A stretch of DNA of 64,000 nucleotides from Dichotomocladium elegans (GCA_025716815.1 JAIXMN010000016.1:310001-374000), one strand, 5' to 3'. Positions 1-12,689 are shown, numbered from the stretch's first letter. A program made the numbers and translations. The notes: generated by a model not told the origin, from the letters alone.

Positions 1-1238
1 ATGCTATGATCAATATCTTATTACATGAAATGATCAACCAGATTTTCCATCCAAACAATGGTTCTCACTCTCGGACAAAAATATACAAATACCTGCGTAA
101 TTATTCCTGATGTCCCATAGAAGCAGCGGCTAGTCTGTACTGTATTTTCAAAAAAAAAAAAAAAAAAAAACTTCGCGAGTAGGGAAAAATTATGTCATAT
201 AAAAATAAAACAGATGGCATATCAAGGTGGAAAAGATTTCGCATGGTGTCAGGCGTCTACCAGGAAGGGCTAGATCACCAGAGCCCGATGAGCAAAGAGA
301 GAAGGGATAATATCTTTCTTTATGACTAGCAACTCTCAACCATTCCCCGAAGACCGGTGCGAATATGTATCATATTCAGGCAGGCCGCCATATCCCGGTT
401 CCCTAACCGCTGTCGCGGAGTGCCCTCTGCCGTGCATGCTATTATGCTGAATTTGACAGGTTATGAGCCGCGATTCCGGGCGCAAGGTCAAAGATCTTTC
501 TGTGACCAGGAAGATCAAACGCAGTACTTCATTCTTTATGTTACCGCCACGATTGAATTGTATCCGCAGCAAGTCCAAGCACATGCAATCGCCCTCCTTC
601 ATATATGCAGTGCTGTTAAAGATATTATTTTTTTGGTGTGTAACCAGGAAGAACACAGTAGATCTGACAATTACGACGATCCTGACTTTGGAACATCTAC
701 TACAAGAGACCAGATCGCTGACATAGTCAACTTCTGCTATCTCACTACTGTCGGTTGCGTAGAGAATCTGTCAGAAAATTAACATTGCCGGATATGTACA
801 ACATTGAGCTGGAGCGCAAAGGTCCGGCATCATGCTGGCTGTGGATCGTCTTGCAAGATTGCTGACCTCGATGGTGTGTGGGCCGATGGAACAACACACT
901 GATGAAAGGGGCACAGCTAAGAACTCTTCTGTGTGCCTTGGCTGCTGCCTTTCCCTCACATAAGGCCAACTTTTTCTACCTCATGCTGCTATTGCTCCTC
1001 CAAACCTGTGCGAGAAAGTGTTTCCAAAGATCGACCATTGAACTGAAAAGATCGCACCAACTCATATCTCTGCCGCTGGTTTTCTTGCGATTACTCCACA
1101 TCCTTCAAGGTGCGGTTATCATACAGGACAAGCGCCCACAACGTCAAATGTAACCATCACGAAGTTATATGCAATGTTGGTTTTTTACCTATCAATATAC
1201 ATACTATGTTGACCACCGTAGAATTATCACAAGTCGTA
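1..1238. other. Gene-poor leading region
   Basis: No recognisable gene. A plus-strand open frame at 357-782 (about 140 codons) and shorter frames around 878-1153 show no motif I can name, and their composition does not look coding. A run of about 20 A at 150-170 could be a retroposed tail or simple slippage. Confidence 0.4.
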
Positions 1239-2400
1239 TCATAGTTCTCCCCCATGACAACAGTTAACTAGATACCTGCAATAGTGAGAGACGAATCCTT
1301 CGAAATTGCTCAGCTTTAAGCTATTCAATGCTTCACTGGTTCAGGACATCGATGTCTCGCATTCTAAAGACCTATTACGTTTTCTTTTGCTCTTCACAAC
1401 CGATCAAAATTGTTCAATACGTTTGATTTCAGGCGAGTAAAATGGAAGATAGCCGCATCGAGATCCTCGATGCTCGATGTATCTAGAACTATCCTCAGCT
1501 TCATGAATAGGTGCATTATCCGTTAGCATCTAATGGCCCTTGATATATTCATATCCATTTCATCCATGGCAGCTTTCTTAAAGCTGAGATAATGTCCCTA
1601 TATAGTTCCTTTGTTTGTAGTCGTGAAGTGCCCCGCTCTCTTTTTTTTTTTTTTTTTGTTGGTGGCTGTGGGAGTCTCAAGCTATATTTTAATACCTGAT
1701 GATGAAATTGCTTCCAAGACGGTAGTTGTTTTCATTCTTGTTTTTGGCACTGTAACTACTGCATAAATCACTTTCTTGGACCATGTGATGCTGCTCTTGA
1801 TGTTAATATCCAATCCAGATTCATCAAGGGAAGCACAGTTTTTCTAAAGTCAGTGTCAGCCTGTTTACATGGATTCATTTTTTATAAATTAATGATGCGT
1901 CGTTTTCGATCCCCTCAATTGCTCTAGGATAATTGACGGATTTCCATCAGCCCACTCTCAAATAGCACTCCGTACTCTTCCTTGAGAATCCGTGAACGAA
2001 CTCTGGCTCTACGTTCCTTAAAATTGCTGTCAGGATCCTTTTCGTAATGTGATGTCCATCGCTGAGCTGATCAAACATGTATTCTTAGCTATTTTGCAGC
2101 TGATGCACTCAAGATCTTACTCGAACATCGGTTTGAAAAATCTGACCTTCTCTTGGTCTACGTACATTGTGTAGTCGCGCTTAAAGTCTGCTTCTTTCAT
2201 TTGAATGTGCGTAGCAATAAGGTCTGGATTATCCTTGGAATGTAGACTATCTAGATATTTTGTGTGACGACAAACGGATTGAAGAGAGTACATTCTTCAT
2301 CAACGATTAGTCCATAAGTTCAGCACGGCCATGTTCATCAACTACATAACCTTGGCCATCAAAAAAATGGATTGCTCATTCTAGAATGTAACATGGGTAT
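1239..2400 (-). pseudogene. Decayed Tc1/mariner-type (DD34E) transposase
   Basis: Read on the minus strand, this stretch is a transposase broken by frameshifts and stops. From the N-terminal side there is a helix-turn-helix remnant near 2020-2130 (SAQRWTSHYEKDPDSNFKE), then the first catalytic region near 1800-1830 (LDESGLDINIKSS), a basic stretch crossed by a T17 run at about 1622-1640, the second catalytic region near 1500-1530 (MLTDNAPIHE), and the C-terminal signature near 1405-1450 (GYLPFYSPEIKRIEQF followed by a stop where Trp is usual, then SVVKSKRKR). The second Asp and the Glu are separated by 34 residues, the DD34E spacing of Tc1/mariner. The C-terminal tail reads on to a stop at 1239. 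It cannot encode a working enzyme. I did not find clear terminal inverted repeats. The motif style resembles transposases I know from Mucorales, which is inference from memory. Confidence 0.85.
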
Positions 2401-2860
2401 AAAATAAAAAGGGCTAACATTTATAGAGATTGTGCAACGTCTCTCGCTGTGCATGAGACATTTGCTTTGACATCATGCGTAAAGATTTCTGGTCAAAACC
2501 CAATTTCTATTTTTGTAATCTTGCAACTTCAGAGCTGGTAGGATGCGACTTCAATTTTGGACAATGTTGTACTGTAAGCAAACCTTGTTGGAAAAGGGCC
2601 GATCGATCCTCCGTAGCACAGTACGACACATCAGCTTGTGCACAATGCAGTTCAAGAAAAGGTACGAGTATGTCCAGCCTTATATATCTATCTCTCCGCC
2701 CTCTCTCATTGTACTCTACCTAGAAAGTTCGGAGAGGATGACGATCATTGATTTGATGGATGAAAAGGAGTATGTACCAGCGAGGGGAAATAGGCGACAC
2801 GGGACTCGGCCATATGCGACTATTACATAAGCTACTTGGTACCCAGTGTCACGCTTATTA

Positions 2861-2866
2861 TATAAA
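2861..2866 (+). promoter_or_regulatory. TATA box of the GALT gene
   Basis: TATAAA about 100 bases upstream of the chosen ATG at 2966, followed by a pyrimidine-rich leader with a T run. Position and context fit a core promoter; not proven. Confidence 0.5.
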
Positions 2867-2965
2867 CAAGGTGGAAAGGACCGGCTCAAGCACTGGCGAA
2901 TCCCGCCATCTCTCTCTTTTTTTTTCTTTCCTGTACATCCCCTATTATACGTACATCAATCCTTG

Positions 2966-4257
2966 ATGTCCTCCGCTTCAACTATATTTGATTTTAATCT
3001 GCATTCACACCGCCGGTTTAATCCACTCACTGGTTCATGGGTTTTATGCTCACCTCACCGAATGCAGCGTCCCTGGCAGGGACATCGAGAACCGACCCAA
3101 ATCGAAAATCATCCTACTTACGATCCAGCTTGCTACCTGTGTCCCGGCAACGAGCGAGCTAACGGAGACCGTAACCCTGTTTACCAGAGCACGCATACTT
3201 TTCCCAACGATTTTGCGGCTGTGAAACCTGAACAGCCTCCACTAGCGGAGACAATCGATGACGACGACCTTTTGCGAGTGCAAGGGGTGCGTGGCGAATG
3301 TCATGTCGTGTGTTTCTCTCCACGCCATGACATTACAATGGCTGAGATGAGCGTTCGAGAGATCGAGGCAGTTGTCAATGCTTGGACAGCCAACTATACT
3401 GCCATGGCAAAGAAGGATCATGTGAAGCATGTCCAGATTTTTGAGAACAAAGGCAGTGCTATGGGCTGTTCTAATCCCCACCCGCACGGGCAAATATGGT
3501 CGACGGAGTTCATTCCCAAAGAGCCACAGTTGGAGCTTGACGCGCTTAGGGCATACAATGAGACGCACCAGGGCGCATGCCTACTGTGTCAGTACGCAGA
3601 GACAGAACTCACTAAAAAGCAGAGGATAGTGGTCGATAATGAGACATTCGTATGTGTTGTGCCTTTCTGGGCAGTGTGGCCCTTTGAAGTCATGATCCTT
3701 TCCAAAACGCACATCTTAAGCCTGCCCGACCTGACCGCTCGCCAGCGCTTCGATCTGGCGGACATGCTTCGCCGCGTCACGTGCCGCTATGATAACCTCT
3801 TCGAGTGTTCGTTCCCTTACTCTATGGGCATTCATCAGGCCCCCGTCCAGGGCAACCATGCTGCTATGTATGCGCATTTCCATCTGCATTTCTACCCTCC
3901 CCTTCTCCGGAGTGCGGCTGTTCGTAAATTCTTGGTCGGGTAAGCATATTCGCACACATAGATACATGCAGGCCCTGTGGGCATGAGCTAAAAAAAAGGA
4001 TCATGTGGGGGATTGGGGCGCGGGAAACATCAATGCACATTAGGTTTGAAATGCTGGCTGAACCTCAGCGCGACTTGACCCCCGAAGAAGCAGCGACGAG
4101 GCTGAGAGCTTGCTCTGAAGTGCACTATAAGCAACGGCAAGTCAACAGTTACACGATGGTGTGGCGGGCAATGACGGGTTACTGTAAAAATAACACGTGC
4201 ACATCTTTCTGTATATGTATATCTCCATACACACACATCTCCTGCTGCGAACCATAG
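2966..4257 (+). CDS. GAL7: Galactose-1-phosphate uridylyltransferase (GALT)
   Basis: Second step of the Leloir pathway: exchanges UMP between UDP-glucose and galactose-1-phosphate, giving glucose-1-phosphate and UDP-galactose, in the cytosol. Exon 1 is 2966-3939; an intron with GTAAGC donor and ATTAG acceptor runs 3940-4043; exon 2 starts at 4044 and rejoins the family sequence FEMLAEPQRDLTPEEAA. The active-site motif SNPHPHGQIW with the nucleophilic His is intact, as are the early RFNPL(T)GSW(V)L block, a zinc-type CYLCPGN motif and the late HAHFHLHFYPP-like block (AHFHLHFYPP). The ATG at 2966 is chosen because similarity starts immediately after it; a longer open frame upstream lacks an ATG. 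The last 35 or so residues after the HYKQRQ region look noncoding, so the true C-terminus may be shorter or use another splice. No other galactose gene lies nearby. Confidence 0.93.
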
Positions 4258-6706
4258 ACGCCTATGGAGATGGCGACAGAAGTTATCTTCTGCCCAAAGG
4301 TTCTTGTTCTTTTACTTGTTCAACTGTCATTCTTTTTCCTATCCCCCTTCATTCTCTGCCGACACAAACACCACAGCCGTTTCTGCACCGAGCCGGAAAC
4401 AGGAACGTTGATAGACCACGCCGGTCCGACTACCACTTCCTTTTTGCCATTATTATGACCGTAATGACATTTTACTACCTATTATCTTTATTACTGTTGC
4501 AAAAAAGAACGAGAAAATAGAATGCGGATTTATACAAAGACTGTGGAAATGAACCTCCCTTCCCTGAAATATTCTGATACATCAACTCGTGCTGTAAAAG
4601 CAATTCGCTTATGTAACAAACGTGATTGATATTCTGGATGCTCGATCTCGTTCGCATTACCACTGGTTGGGCCTAAATAACTGCTACGCACGCTTGTTGA
4701 TACCCTCGTGCCCCTTATAGATAAATTGCATCACACACAGTCTCTCTTTTCGTAAAAGGAGAGAGGCTGTGTTTATTGTGATAATTATGGTTTGAGGTTG
4801 TGGCGCAATCACAGCTCCCTATCATTCTGGATCCACAGGTGACCTCATATTTACCAACCTCAATTTCCTTTTACAATCTATCGGCCGTCTGCTAGATTAC
4901 TAATCCCCGACGATTGAATCCTTTATCTTGTTCGCTTAATGCTTGAACGTGCTCTATTAATCTGCTGCAGATATTTTTTTTTCTTTTCTTTTTCTTTCTT
5001 TTACTGTCTCGAAAACGTCGTCATGAAAGCTGTTTTATTCTAAAATATTTCGACAGTTGCTCAATTGAAAATGGAAGAACGGATATTCGTACCACTGCTG
5101 CTCCACAAACATTCGAGTGGTACCATCTTTTAACTCGCATTTTCTTTGCTCCGTCCCGTGTACCTCTCTCGTTACTTGGCAATGGTCAAAAATGAATGAT
5201 TATCTCCTTCTTTTTTTCCTCATTGGGGAGAACACCATCACTCGGTTAAATGGACGATTTTTGATCGCATCAATGCCACCTCCGGATAGTTAGCGAATTC
5301 AGGAGCGTTCGGTAGGTCTTTGTTTGTTTTTGAGTAAGCAGAATACAAAAATAGAATTAAGGAACCAGTATAGCGTCATCAACTTTATTTAAACTCTGGT
5401 GCTGAAACTAGAAATGTGATACAACAGATCCAAGAACTATATTTTTTCTTTTGATGTGGTTGTTGTTCTGGGTACTGTAATGTCCGGAACGGCGCGTGTT
5501 GTCTTGGTCCGTTCCTTCCATAGATGCTAGATTCTTTTGTAGATAGGTTTCTACTAAAAAACATTTCGTCCGGTACCCACGATCAATAAGCGGTTTCCTC
5601 CAAATCCCACGGGAAAAGGTGCACGCCGATGAGTGATTTTTTTCCTTGCAGGATCGTTCCGGCATCCTGCTACAGCTGATCCAACACACCTTGACAAAAA
5701 AGCGCAAAACCCGAAATAGATCATCGGACCCGATCCCTGCTCTTGCTCCTCCCAGACATCTATGCAACAATTAGAACCAAGCCCAACAACCTCAATCAAT
5801 GAAGTTGTGGCAACATTCCAAGACAATACATAATATAAACGCACAGCCTCTTCTCCTCCCCTCCCCCCCCCAAAAAAAAAACCTGGGAATTACTTGCTGG
5901 ACAACCCATTTCAAAAAGCTCAGCCTCATCCTTGGCAAGTGGTGGCGACGTACCTTTTTCTCTTCTCTTAACCTCTTTCTTGACTCCCTTCCCCCTCTTT
6001 TCATAGACGTTACACAACGATTTGCTATTTGAGTAACCTTTACCACCCACACTCTAGAAGAAATAGCACCAATACACAATGCACAGCTGAATGAGTACAA
6101 GACACCGACTCTTCTCCAACCATCTCCCCCCCCTCTTTTTTTGTTGGTTTTTTTTTCCTTATCGATACTGCTCGAAACAACTATTGCTCTCTCGTAACCC
6201 TTGTCCGCTCTTTTGTGCCTAAAAAAGTTACCGTTGTTCTTTCGTTTCTTGTGAGCAACAGAAACAGCCGGTTTGTCTCACGATACCCCAAGTCATTTTG
6301 TGGGAGGGTAAGTTTAACCCTTCTTTGGTATGTTCAACGCGGACGTTACTTCAATGGATATGTTCAGGCGGCCATGTTTGAACAAAAGAAAGACGCGCTA
6401 TTAGACAGGTTGAAAGACGGAAGTCGCAGCAAACGCGGAGCTCTCTGGCTTCCGGGAAGTTAAATGTGTATGTGCGTGTGTGCTTACCTCTCTCTCTCTC
6501 TCTCTCTCTTTCTCTCTGCCGCGGCGCCGCCGTATCCCGTCTGTCACACAACAGACGGTTGTCGAATATGGTAAGCGCCGCAGGTCTGTTGAATGGCAGT
6601 GCTGGAATATTGCCTTAGAAGAGCTTCCTATAGATGGAAGTTTGAATAGTCTGGTCCGAAAGAGGCTATTGGGGGGGGAGTGGAGAATCTGTTGATACGG
6701 ATCGAT
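4258..6706. other. Intergenic, long T/C-rich region
   Basis: No gene supported. It holds the GALT downstream region, an imperfect palindrome at about 4731-4781, T and C runs (for example 5855-5880, 6126-6160) and a CT microsatellite at about 6488-6517. Short open frames on both strands have no family features. The right end is presumably the promoter and leader of the zinc-finger gene. Confidence 0.5.
4731..4781. repeat. Imperfect palindrome / stem-loop
   Basis: CACAG-TCTCTC-TTTT is followed after a 3-base loop (CGT) by AAAAGGAGAGAGGCTGTG. About 15 paired bases with small bulges, flanked by TCACA and TTGTGA. It lies some 470 bases beyond the GALT stop. Confidence 0.5.
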
Positions 6707-6731
6707 CTATATATATATATATATATATATA
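6707..6731 (+). promoter_or_regulatory. TA-repeat, possible TATA element
   Basis: Alternating TA tract ending about 90 bases before the ATG at 6819, in the position expected of a TATA element for the zinc-finger gene. Also a simple microsatellite. Confidence 0.4.
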
Positions 6732-6818
6732 CCTGTATTCATCGATCAACAGCAAAGATCACTTCTTTCTTCATCTTATTCATCTCATCATACCCTTTTT
6801 CGCATCTTCCAAAAGCAA

Positions 6819-7661
6819 ATGCAGCATTTCGTGGACGCTGATAATTTCTTACATTCTTGCCTTCCTTCTCCATGGGAAATACCTGTTGGTTCCACGCCCT
6901 CTACTGCACTCGCTGTTTCTTCTGACTTTATCAGAAATGAGCAGCACCAGCACCAGCAGCAACAGCAGCAGCATATCCAGTTACCACAGTTTGACCAAGG
7001 TCCCTTTATGCATATGCTGTATACAATGCCCTCACCTGGCCTGGAATTGCCTGCCGCTCCTACTGCTGCCTTTCCAACCTCGACTTGGTATATGCCCGAT
7101 TGCGGTCCGCCGGCTCTGACCCAGTCTCAGTCATATTGCTTTGAACAATCATACCAATCGATGCTCAACGCCCCTCCGTCGCCGCCCCTCTCGGTCATCA
7201 GCAGTGAGGGCTTTATACCACCTTCACCATTGCCGGCCTATACCGCATCCACTTTGTCGTGTTCAACATCTTCGTCCGCGTCGGGCTCTGTCCGTTCTGA
7301 TATCCTGGCCGTTAACACCGCAAATGCCATTTACCATTGCCCTGCGTGCACGAAGCAGTTCACGAGACCTTACAACCTCAAATCCCATATGCGAACCCAC
7401 ACGAACGAGCGCCCATACGTCTGCGACCACGAGGGCTGCCAGTGGAAGTTTGCAAGGCCGCACGACCTCAAGCGTCACCAGCTCCTCCACAGCGGCCATA
7501 AGCCCCATGAGTGCCCTCATTGCAAAAAGCGCTTTGGCCGCCGCGATGCCCTGAGGCGGCACTGGAAAGTCGATCACAGCTGCGGAGAGGCCGAGGAACG
7601 GCTGGGCCTATCCACCAGACGCTACCGCCGGAAAAGAATTTCAAAGCAACAAAAGCACTAG
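6819..7661 (+). CDS. C2H2 zinc-finger transcription factor, Crz1-like
   Basis: Intronless, 280 residues. The N-terminal two thirds are low-complexity (Gln/His stretch near residues 43-55, then Pro/Ser-rich), typical of a transactivation region. Three C2H2 fingers lie at about residues 170-255: [19 protein letters not shown], a second finger with the CDHEGC insert, and [19 protein letters not shown]. The finger series with the [17 protein letters not shown] and GRRDALRRH signatures resembles the calcineurin-responsive Crz1 class. The C-terminus is a basic tail ([14 protein letters not shown]), a possible nuclear localisation signal. The protein is much shorter than yeast Crz1, and I do not see a convincing PxIxIT calcineurin docking site, so the pathway assignment is inference. 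The gene is convergent with EMC1, with about 310 bases between the stops. Confidence 0.85.
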   Translation: MQHFVDADNFLHSCLPSPWEIPVGSTPSTALAVSSDFIRNEQHQHQQQQQQHIQLPQFDQGPFMHMLYTMPSPGLELPAAPTAAFPTSTWYMPDCGPPALTQSQSYCFEQSYQSMLNAPPSPPLSVISSEGFIPPSPLPAYTASTLSCSTSSSASGSVRSDILAVNTANAIYHCPACTKQFTRPYNLKSHMRTHTNERPYVCDHEGCQWKFARPHDLKRHQLLHSGHKPHECPHCKKRFGRRDALRRHWKVDHSCGEAEERLGLSTRRYRRKRISKQQKH

Positions 7662-7971
7662 GTAGCACATTTTTCACAATCGCATCTTATCTTCCCTTTT
7701 TTTTTTATCCGTTGTAGATAGTTATACCCCTCCCCACACACACACACACATATCCTCAACTGTTTATCACTCTACCTATCCCTCCATCCATACATCCCTT
7801 TCAGTCCTTCACCAAGGCGAATCTATAAATATATTGATAATTCACATCTTTTATTACACTGAAATCTTCCTTCTTGCATAAGTGTTTACGTGGTATGGTG
7901 GTACCTTTCGCGCTCGCGAAAATTAGAGTTTAAGGTTTTTTCTCTTTCCTTGAATTCCCAATTTTACACGG
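7662..7971. other. Convergent intergenic spacer
   Basis: Shared 3' region of the zinc-finger gene and EMC1. It contains a CA microsatellite at about 7735-7750 and A/T-rich stretches suitable for polyadenylation; nothing else seen. Confidence 0.4.
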
Positions 7972-10900
7972 TTACTTCCAAAGTGCATTCACACGCTTTC
8001 GGCGAACCATTGGGCCGGTAATCGAGATCGCTGCCACAAGACCGATGATCGTCAGAACAAGTTGTGATTTGGAGAAGTCCTCACTAAGGACATCGAACTG
8101 GCGACTCGGCGACGATTGCGTGAAGTATGTGTCTAGACCATAACTGAACACAAGCGAAGTCGATTCAAGCAACGCAGGTGATGTCAGAATATGGTCGATC
8201 CCGAGAACCTGATTTTGAAATTTGTTCATCATACCCAGCCGCTATCTTTAGCACGGTTATTACCCCACACGTCCGCCCCCGTTTCAATTTACCTCCAAGT
8301 CGTAAGTCAAGAACATCTTTCGCTCGTCAGGAATGGGTGCGTATGGAATCAGTCCCTCCTCCTGTTCTTCCTTTGTCGGTTTTTCCATCGGCCGCCGTGG
8401 ATCGAAGAACCCCTTGTTTACCCCAAAGATCTGATGTGTCCCAAGTCCAACTAGAACACGAGAACGTCAACATTGCTCTTTCTTTTCGCACATCTGTGCT
8501 GCGCGTCCCCTATGCATTGTACATGGAATATAAGACTTACACAGAATTTCACGGGTCGATACACCGCTACGGGTCGTAGTCACACCCATTGCCCGGACGG
8601 AGTACGGAAACATGAATGCTTTGGAATGCACGTACGGACGGATAGGATCATAGGACGAGAAGTTGGCGCTAGGTGGGAAATATCCATGTCAGCAAGGATT
8701 GACAAAAATGGATAAACAAACATCTGTAGCTTTTTATCTCACCTTTGAACCCGCTCGTTCTCCATTTCACCCTCAAACAGCTCCAGGACAACAGTTTGAT
8801 ATCCTCGCGCCCTGTTGTCCGTGCTCCAGAAATGGTAGACCACCCAATGCTCGGCCTGCACGACATGAACTGGATTCTGCGAGGCATCCACGTTACGGTG
8901 GATGGTCTCATAGAGAATGGTCCCCTTGACACCGTCGACAAGTCGCACTTTGAGATTCTGCTGCTCAGCGTTGGCTGTCAGAACAGCAAACATGTGCGGA
9001 TTCAGGTATTTGTACATGACATTACGGTTACCCAACACGCGCCCAATAAGAGCTACTCTCTCGTAGGGTTGTCGCTCGCTCACTGCAACAAGCTGCTCAC
9101 CGCCTGGTATATCAAAGGTCCACATCGGTTTGGCGCTCAGGCTTCCGCGATAGCCCTCCACTACCTGGTATCCCTTGAAACCTTGGGTCTTTGTAGTAGG
9201 TTGGACAAAGTAGAACGACTTGGTAAACTGGAGGAAACGCATGCGCGCCGCTTCTGTGTCAGGATAAATATAGACACGGCTAGTGCCAGATTCGTAAAAC
9301 GCCAGGATATGCGTATGTTCATCAGGTTCTTCGATGGGTAGGCGCATGACCTTGGCAATCTTACTTTCCGTAAAGATACGGGGTTCGAAATATTGACTCG
9401 CCTCGGGTATAGTCGAAATATAGTCTTCGCCTGTGAGCGCATTCAACCGGTAGATATGTGTCTCTTCGTATCCCAGGTGAGGGCTGCCGGATTCACCGAT
9501 CACAACCATGAGAGGAGGCATTTTGACCGAAACCGAACGCACAATCTCAACGTGACTGAAGCGCACTCCTTCGACGTAACGGCTCCAGATGATCTTGCCC
9601 CGGTCAGCCGAGCTCTGTGCGATAATCTTTCCGGTGCTAGTGACACTAAGCAACACTTTGTGGAGTCCAAAAGAATCACGATAAATAACTTGAGGGGAGG
9701 ATTCGCTTAACCAACATTGTTGGGCATCCAGCAGTTTGCCAGGTTCACGGCGGACCTTCTCAGTTCGGCTCTGAAGCGCCGCCACTTCTCCTGCTACACG
9801 TTGGATAACCCATTGTGGCAGCTGACGGAGCTCGGTAATGTGGGCTTGCAGGCGGTGAAGATAACGCGTGAACGGTGAAATGGTTTCAGGGTGTTCTTCC
9901 GAAATTTCGTCGGCCATCTGTGTCCACATTTGCTTCTCGGGTAAATCCAAGAATTCAGATGCAGTCGTGTGCGCCATTGCTTCCTCGCGAGACCATAGCA
10001 GCTTGTCGGACGATCCATCGTACATGAAGGTCGATCCACTTGCTGTAACGACAAGTGCCTTAATGGGATTCAGGTTCACTAATTTGGCAAGTACCACATC
10101 TCCTGACAAGTTAAAGTGGTGGTTTATGATGCGGGTGCGTTCTTCGGATAACAGTCGGATGCCCAATTCTTGCTCAGAAAGCTGTGTGAATTGCGCAACA
10201 GTGCCATCCAATGCATCAACGACACCTACAGTTTTCTTTTTTGTTTTTTGGATGAAGCCGTTGAGTAAGCTGTCTGTCTTCTTCCATCGCTTTCGATTTC
10301 CCTTTTATCCTAATAAAATACCTGAGTTCCTAGCTCCTCAACTAGCGAAATTCCTGACTCCTCCACCCGGAAGATGGCAGTCGCGGTAGCAAAGTTGTCA
10401 TCCTCGAAACTGAATGCATTTACAAATACAACGTCAGAAACTGTTTCTAAGCGAATAGTTTGGGGTTCCATTTTGGCAAATGATGGGAGAGACCCAATAA
10501 CTGACTAGATCCAATGACATAACGCGTTAATCGATTCCATGCAACTTCTCTAAGTGGAGGTTCAAACTTACAGCCACCGAATTCTTATTCACTTTTTTGC
10601 TTCCCAAGAGATTCCATTTCAATTGATCTTTTTCGGTCCAAATCAGATATTTTCCCACTGTTGACAGGTTATCGATCATTGCTTTGGTTGGCAGCTTATG
10701 GTTGCTCTCAGGTATCAGCTCCCCGTCCTCCAAATCCAATGCTGTCACTAAAAGTCCGTCCTGAGTAGCCGGCCGGCTGATAAGGAACACCGCGCCGCCA
10801 TTCTCATGGAGTCGTTCTAGCGAAGTGTTTTCCAATTTCCGGGTCCACTGGATCTTTCCATCTTGAAGTTGGATCACTTGTTGAGAATCTGCAATGATAA

Positions 10901-11584
10901 CTTTGCCATTGGACAGTGCAATGCCTCGGGGCTCCTCCCCAACCGCATATTCCCAAAGCATTCGTCCATTGATGCTGTCAAAAAACCGTGCATTTCCGGG
11001 CGCCAGTACAAGGATACCTATTGTGCATATATACCCGGTTCAGCCGGGAACCTTTCTCCGTTCATATCTGCATCCATCCGCACACACACACACACAAAGC
11101 CAAATTTCCTTTCTTGCTTACCCGTCCCTGTTGAGTGATACTCTTTCACAGGTACCTCAAACGCTTGTCGCCAAACTACATTATGCGTAATGAGACGACT
11201 TTACCCAAGTAAAAAAAAAAAAGAAGAAGAAGAAAACAGTGTTGCGCTTACCGATATCTCCCGTATCAGTATTAAGGGATGCAAGGACATTCCGCTCTGT
11301 GCCGATAACAACACGGGATGAATCTGTTAGGGATGACCACTTTGCTTTTCCCACCCAAGCATGATGCCTATACAAGCATGTACCGAAACACGCGTACAGG
11401 GTTTTTGTGAGCATTGGACGCCGCGATTGTTTGATTCCAATCCGTTGTGCCTCGCAAGTTACCAGTCAAAGACTCCGGCTTGCGACTCGTAAATGGCATC
11501 GACAGGATTAGCGACGCAGATTAGAATAGTTAAGAGTGTGGCGATCAGCAGGCCTCGATAACGCCGTAGAGATGGCATAGTCAT
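7972..11584 (-). CDS. EMC1: ER membrane protein complex subunit 1 (EMC1)
   Basis: Largest lumenal/membrane subunit of the EMC, which inserts tail-anchored and multipass proteins into the ER membrane. Nine exons on the minus strand can be joined in frame: 11584-11463, 11367-11252, 11175-11122, 11017-10572, 10504-10322, a sixth from about 10230 to about 8740, then three short 3' exons ending at 7972. Total is roughly 980 residues, the usual EMC1 length. The N-terminus has a signal sequence (LLIATLLTILICVANPVDA) followed by the YESQAGVFDW block; the middle is a PQQ-like beta-propeller region; the C-terminal exons give the family signatures FFDPRRP, HILTSPALLESTSLVFSYG, SRQFDVLSEDF and a final transmembrane segment ending GPMVRRKRVNALWK. 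The acceptor of exon 6 is uncertain: AAAAAAG before AAAACTGTAGG keeps frame better than the nearer TAG. Confidence 0.94.
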
Positions 11585-12689
11585 CGTCACGGGCTTCTCT
11601 ATGTGTGTGTGCTGTCGAGCAAACGATATATGTATGTCCCGCGCGACGGTGAAAGACAGCTACTTTGTCCAATAGCTGAGAGTCAATTGGGAAAATTCAT
11701 GGTGTTCCAGAGCGAGCCAGAGAGCTCTACCCCACCCCGTCTGGCTGTTTCTCACTTGGACGATTTAGTAGACCAGATTCTTCGATACTCTCTCACCGTA
11801 CTCTTCCTAATATTTATTATTACTAACTTCGCAAATCGAAGTGCATGTCGAGCATCCAAGCGAGAACCATCTTCATGGTGAAATCAGTACAATACAGGAT
11901 AGTAGACCTCCCCATGGCATTTCCTTTGTACTTTATTGAGCTCGTGGGAGCGGGAACTCATGGAGGGGAAATCGGACATTTATCTGAGCAGCGACCACGT
12001 TGGTATCACACTCTCAGCTTTACTCGTAATATTTTGGGGTATTCATAGTTCTCCACTACGCCAAATACTTCTTTAAACATATAATGTCTTTGGAGAAAAA
12101 AGAATATGTTGCTATTGACGGCATTTTTTGACTGCAGAAAAAAAGAACTCTTCATGCCATGTCTATGGAATAACTAGTAGCTCGAGGAAAGACTGTACAA
12201 GCACTTTTTTTTAAAAAAAACCAAAAGGCCACGTCGCAGCGCACTAGTTCCCCAATTATGGATTGAGGTTGTATAGGAACTCGAGCCTACAAGCTTCGTC
12301 CATAAAACTTTATGAACGATAGCCCGATAGGATGACATAGCAGAATATCTTGTATGAATTCCGATTTCGAAAACTATATCGTTTTAATGAAATTGCAATG
12401 CATGTCAAACTAACGCACGTACCAATCGGACGCGCACAGCAGATTTCGCGTTTTGAGACCATTTTCCTTTGATTGCCTGTCCACAAGCACCTCGACACCA
12501 GATAAAGGGCGCATCAATAATTATTTAACTACGAAAACTATGAGTCATGCGCTAGTCGGATCGTAATGAACTTTATGATATACTCTATAGGTATTGCAGT
12601 GATAGGCAATATATCTAAAGAAAGGTGCAATGCACCTTATTCGGAAAACGGCCGCAATGGTATTATATACACTTTTACATGGGATAAAA
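11585..12689. other. Intergenic, EMC1 upstream region
   Basis: No gene supported. Short open frames on both strands lack motifs. An A/T run at about 12206-12222 (T8 then A8) is noted. Confidence 0.4.

Noticed and set aside
357..782. 141-codon plus-strand frame near the left edge
   Set aside because: No motif or splice support; part has an equally long antisense frame; composition not protein-like.
2475..2965. Small plus-strand frames before the GALT ATG
   Set aside because: They overlap one another and the GALT TATA and leader; no motif.
4180..4257. Extra intron near the GALT C-terminus starting at GTAAAA
   Set aside because: No acceptor gives a convincing family-like ending, so the simple stop at 4257 is kept with a caution.
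8745..9341. 198-codon plus-strand frame opposite EMC1 exon 6
   Set aside because: Antisense shadow of a long well-supported exon, with no motif.
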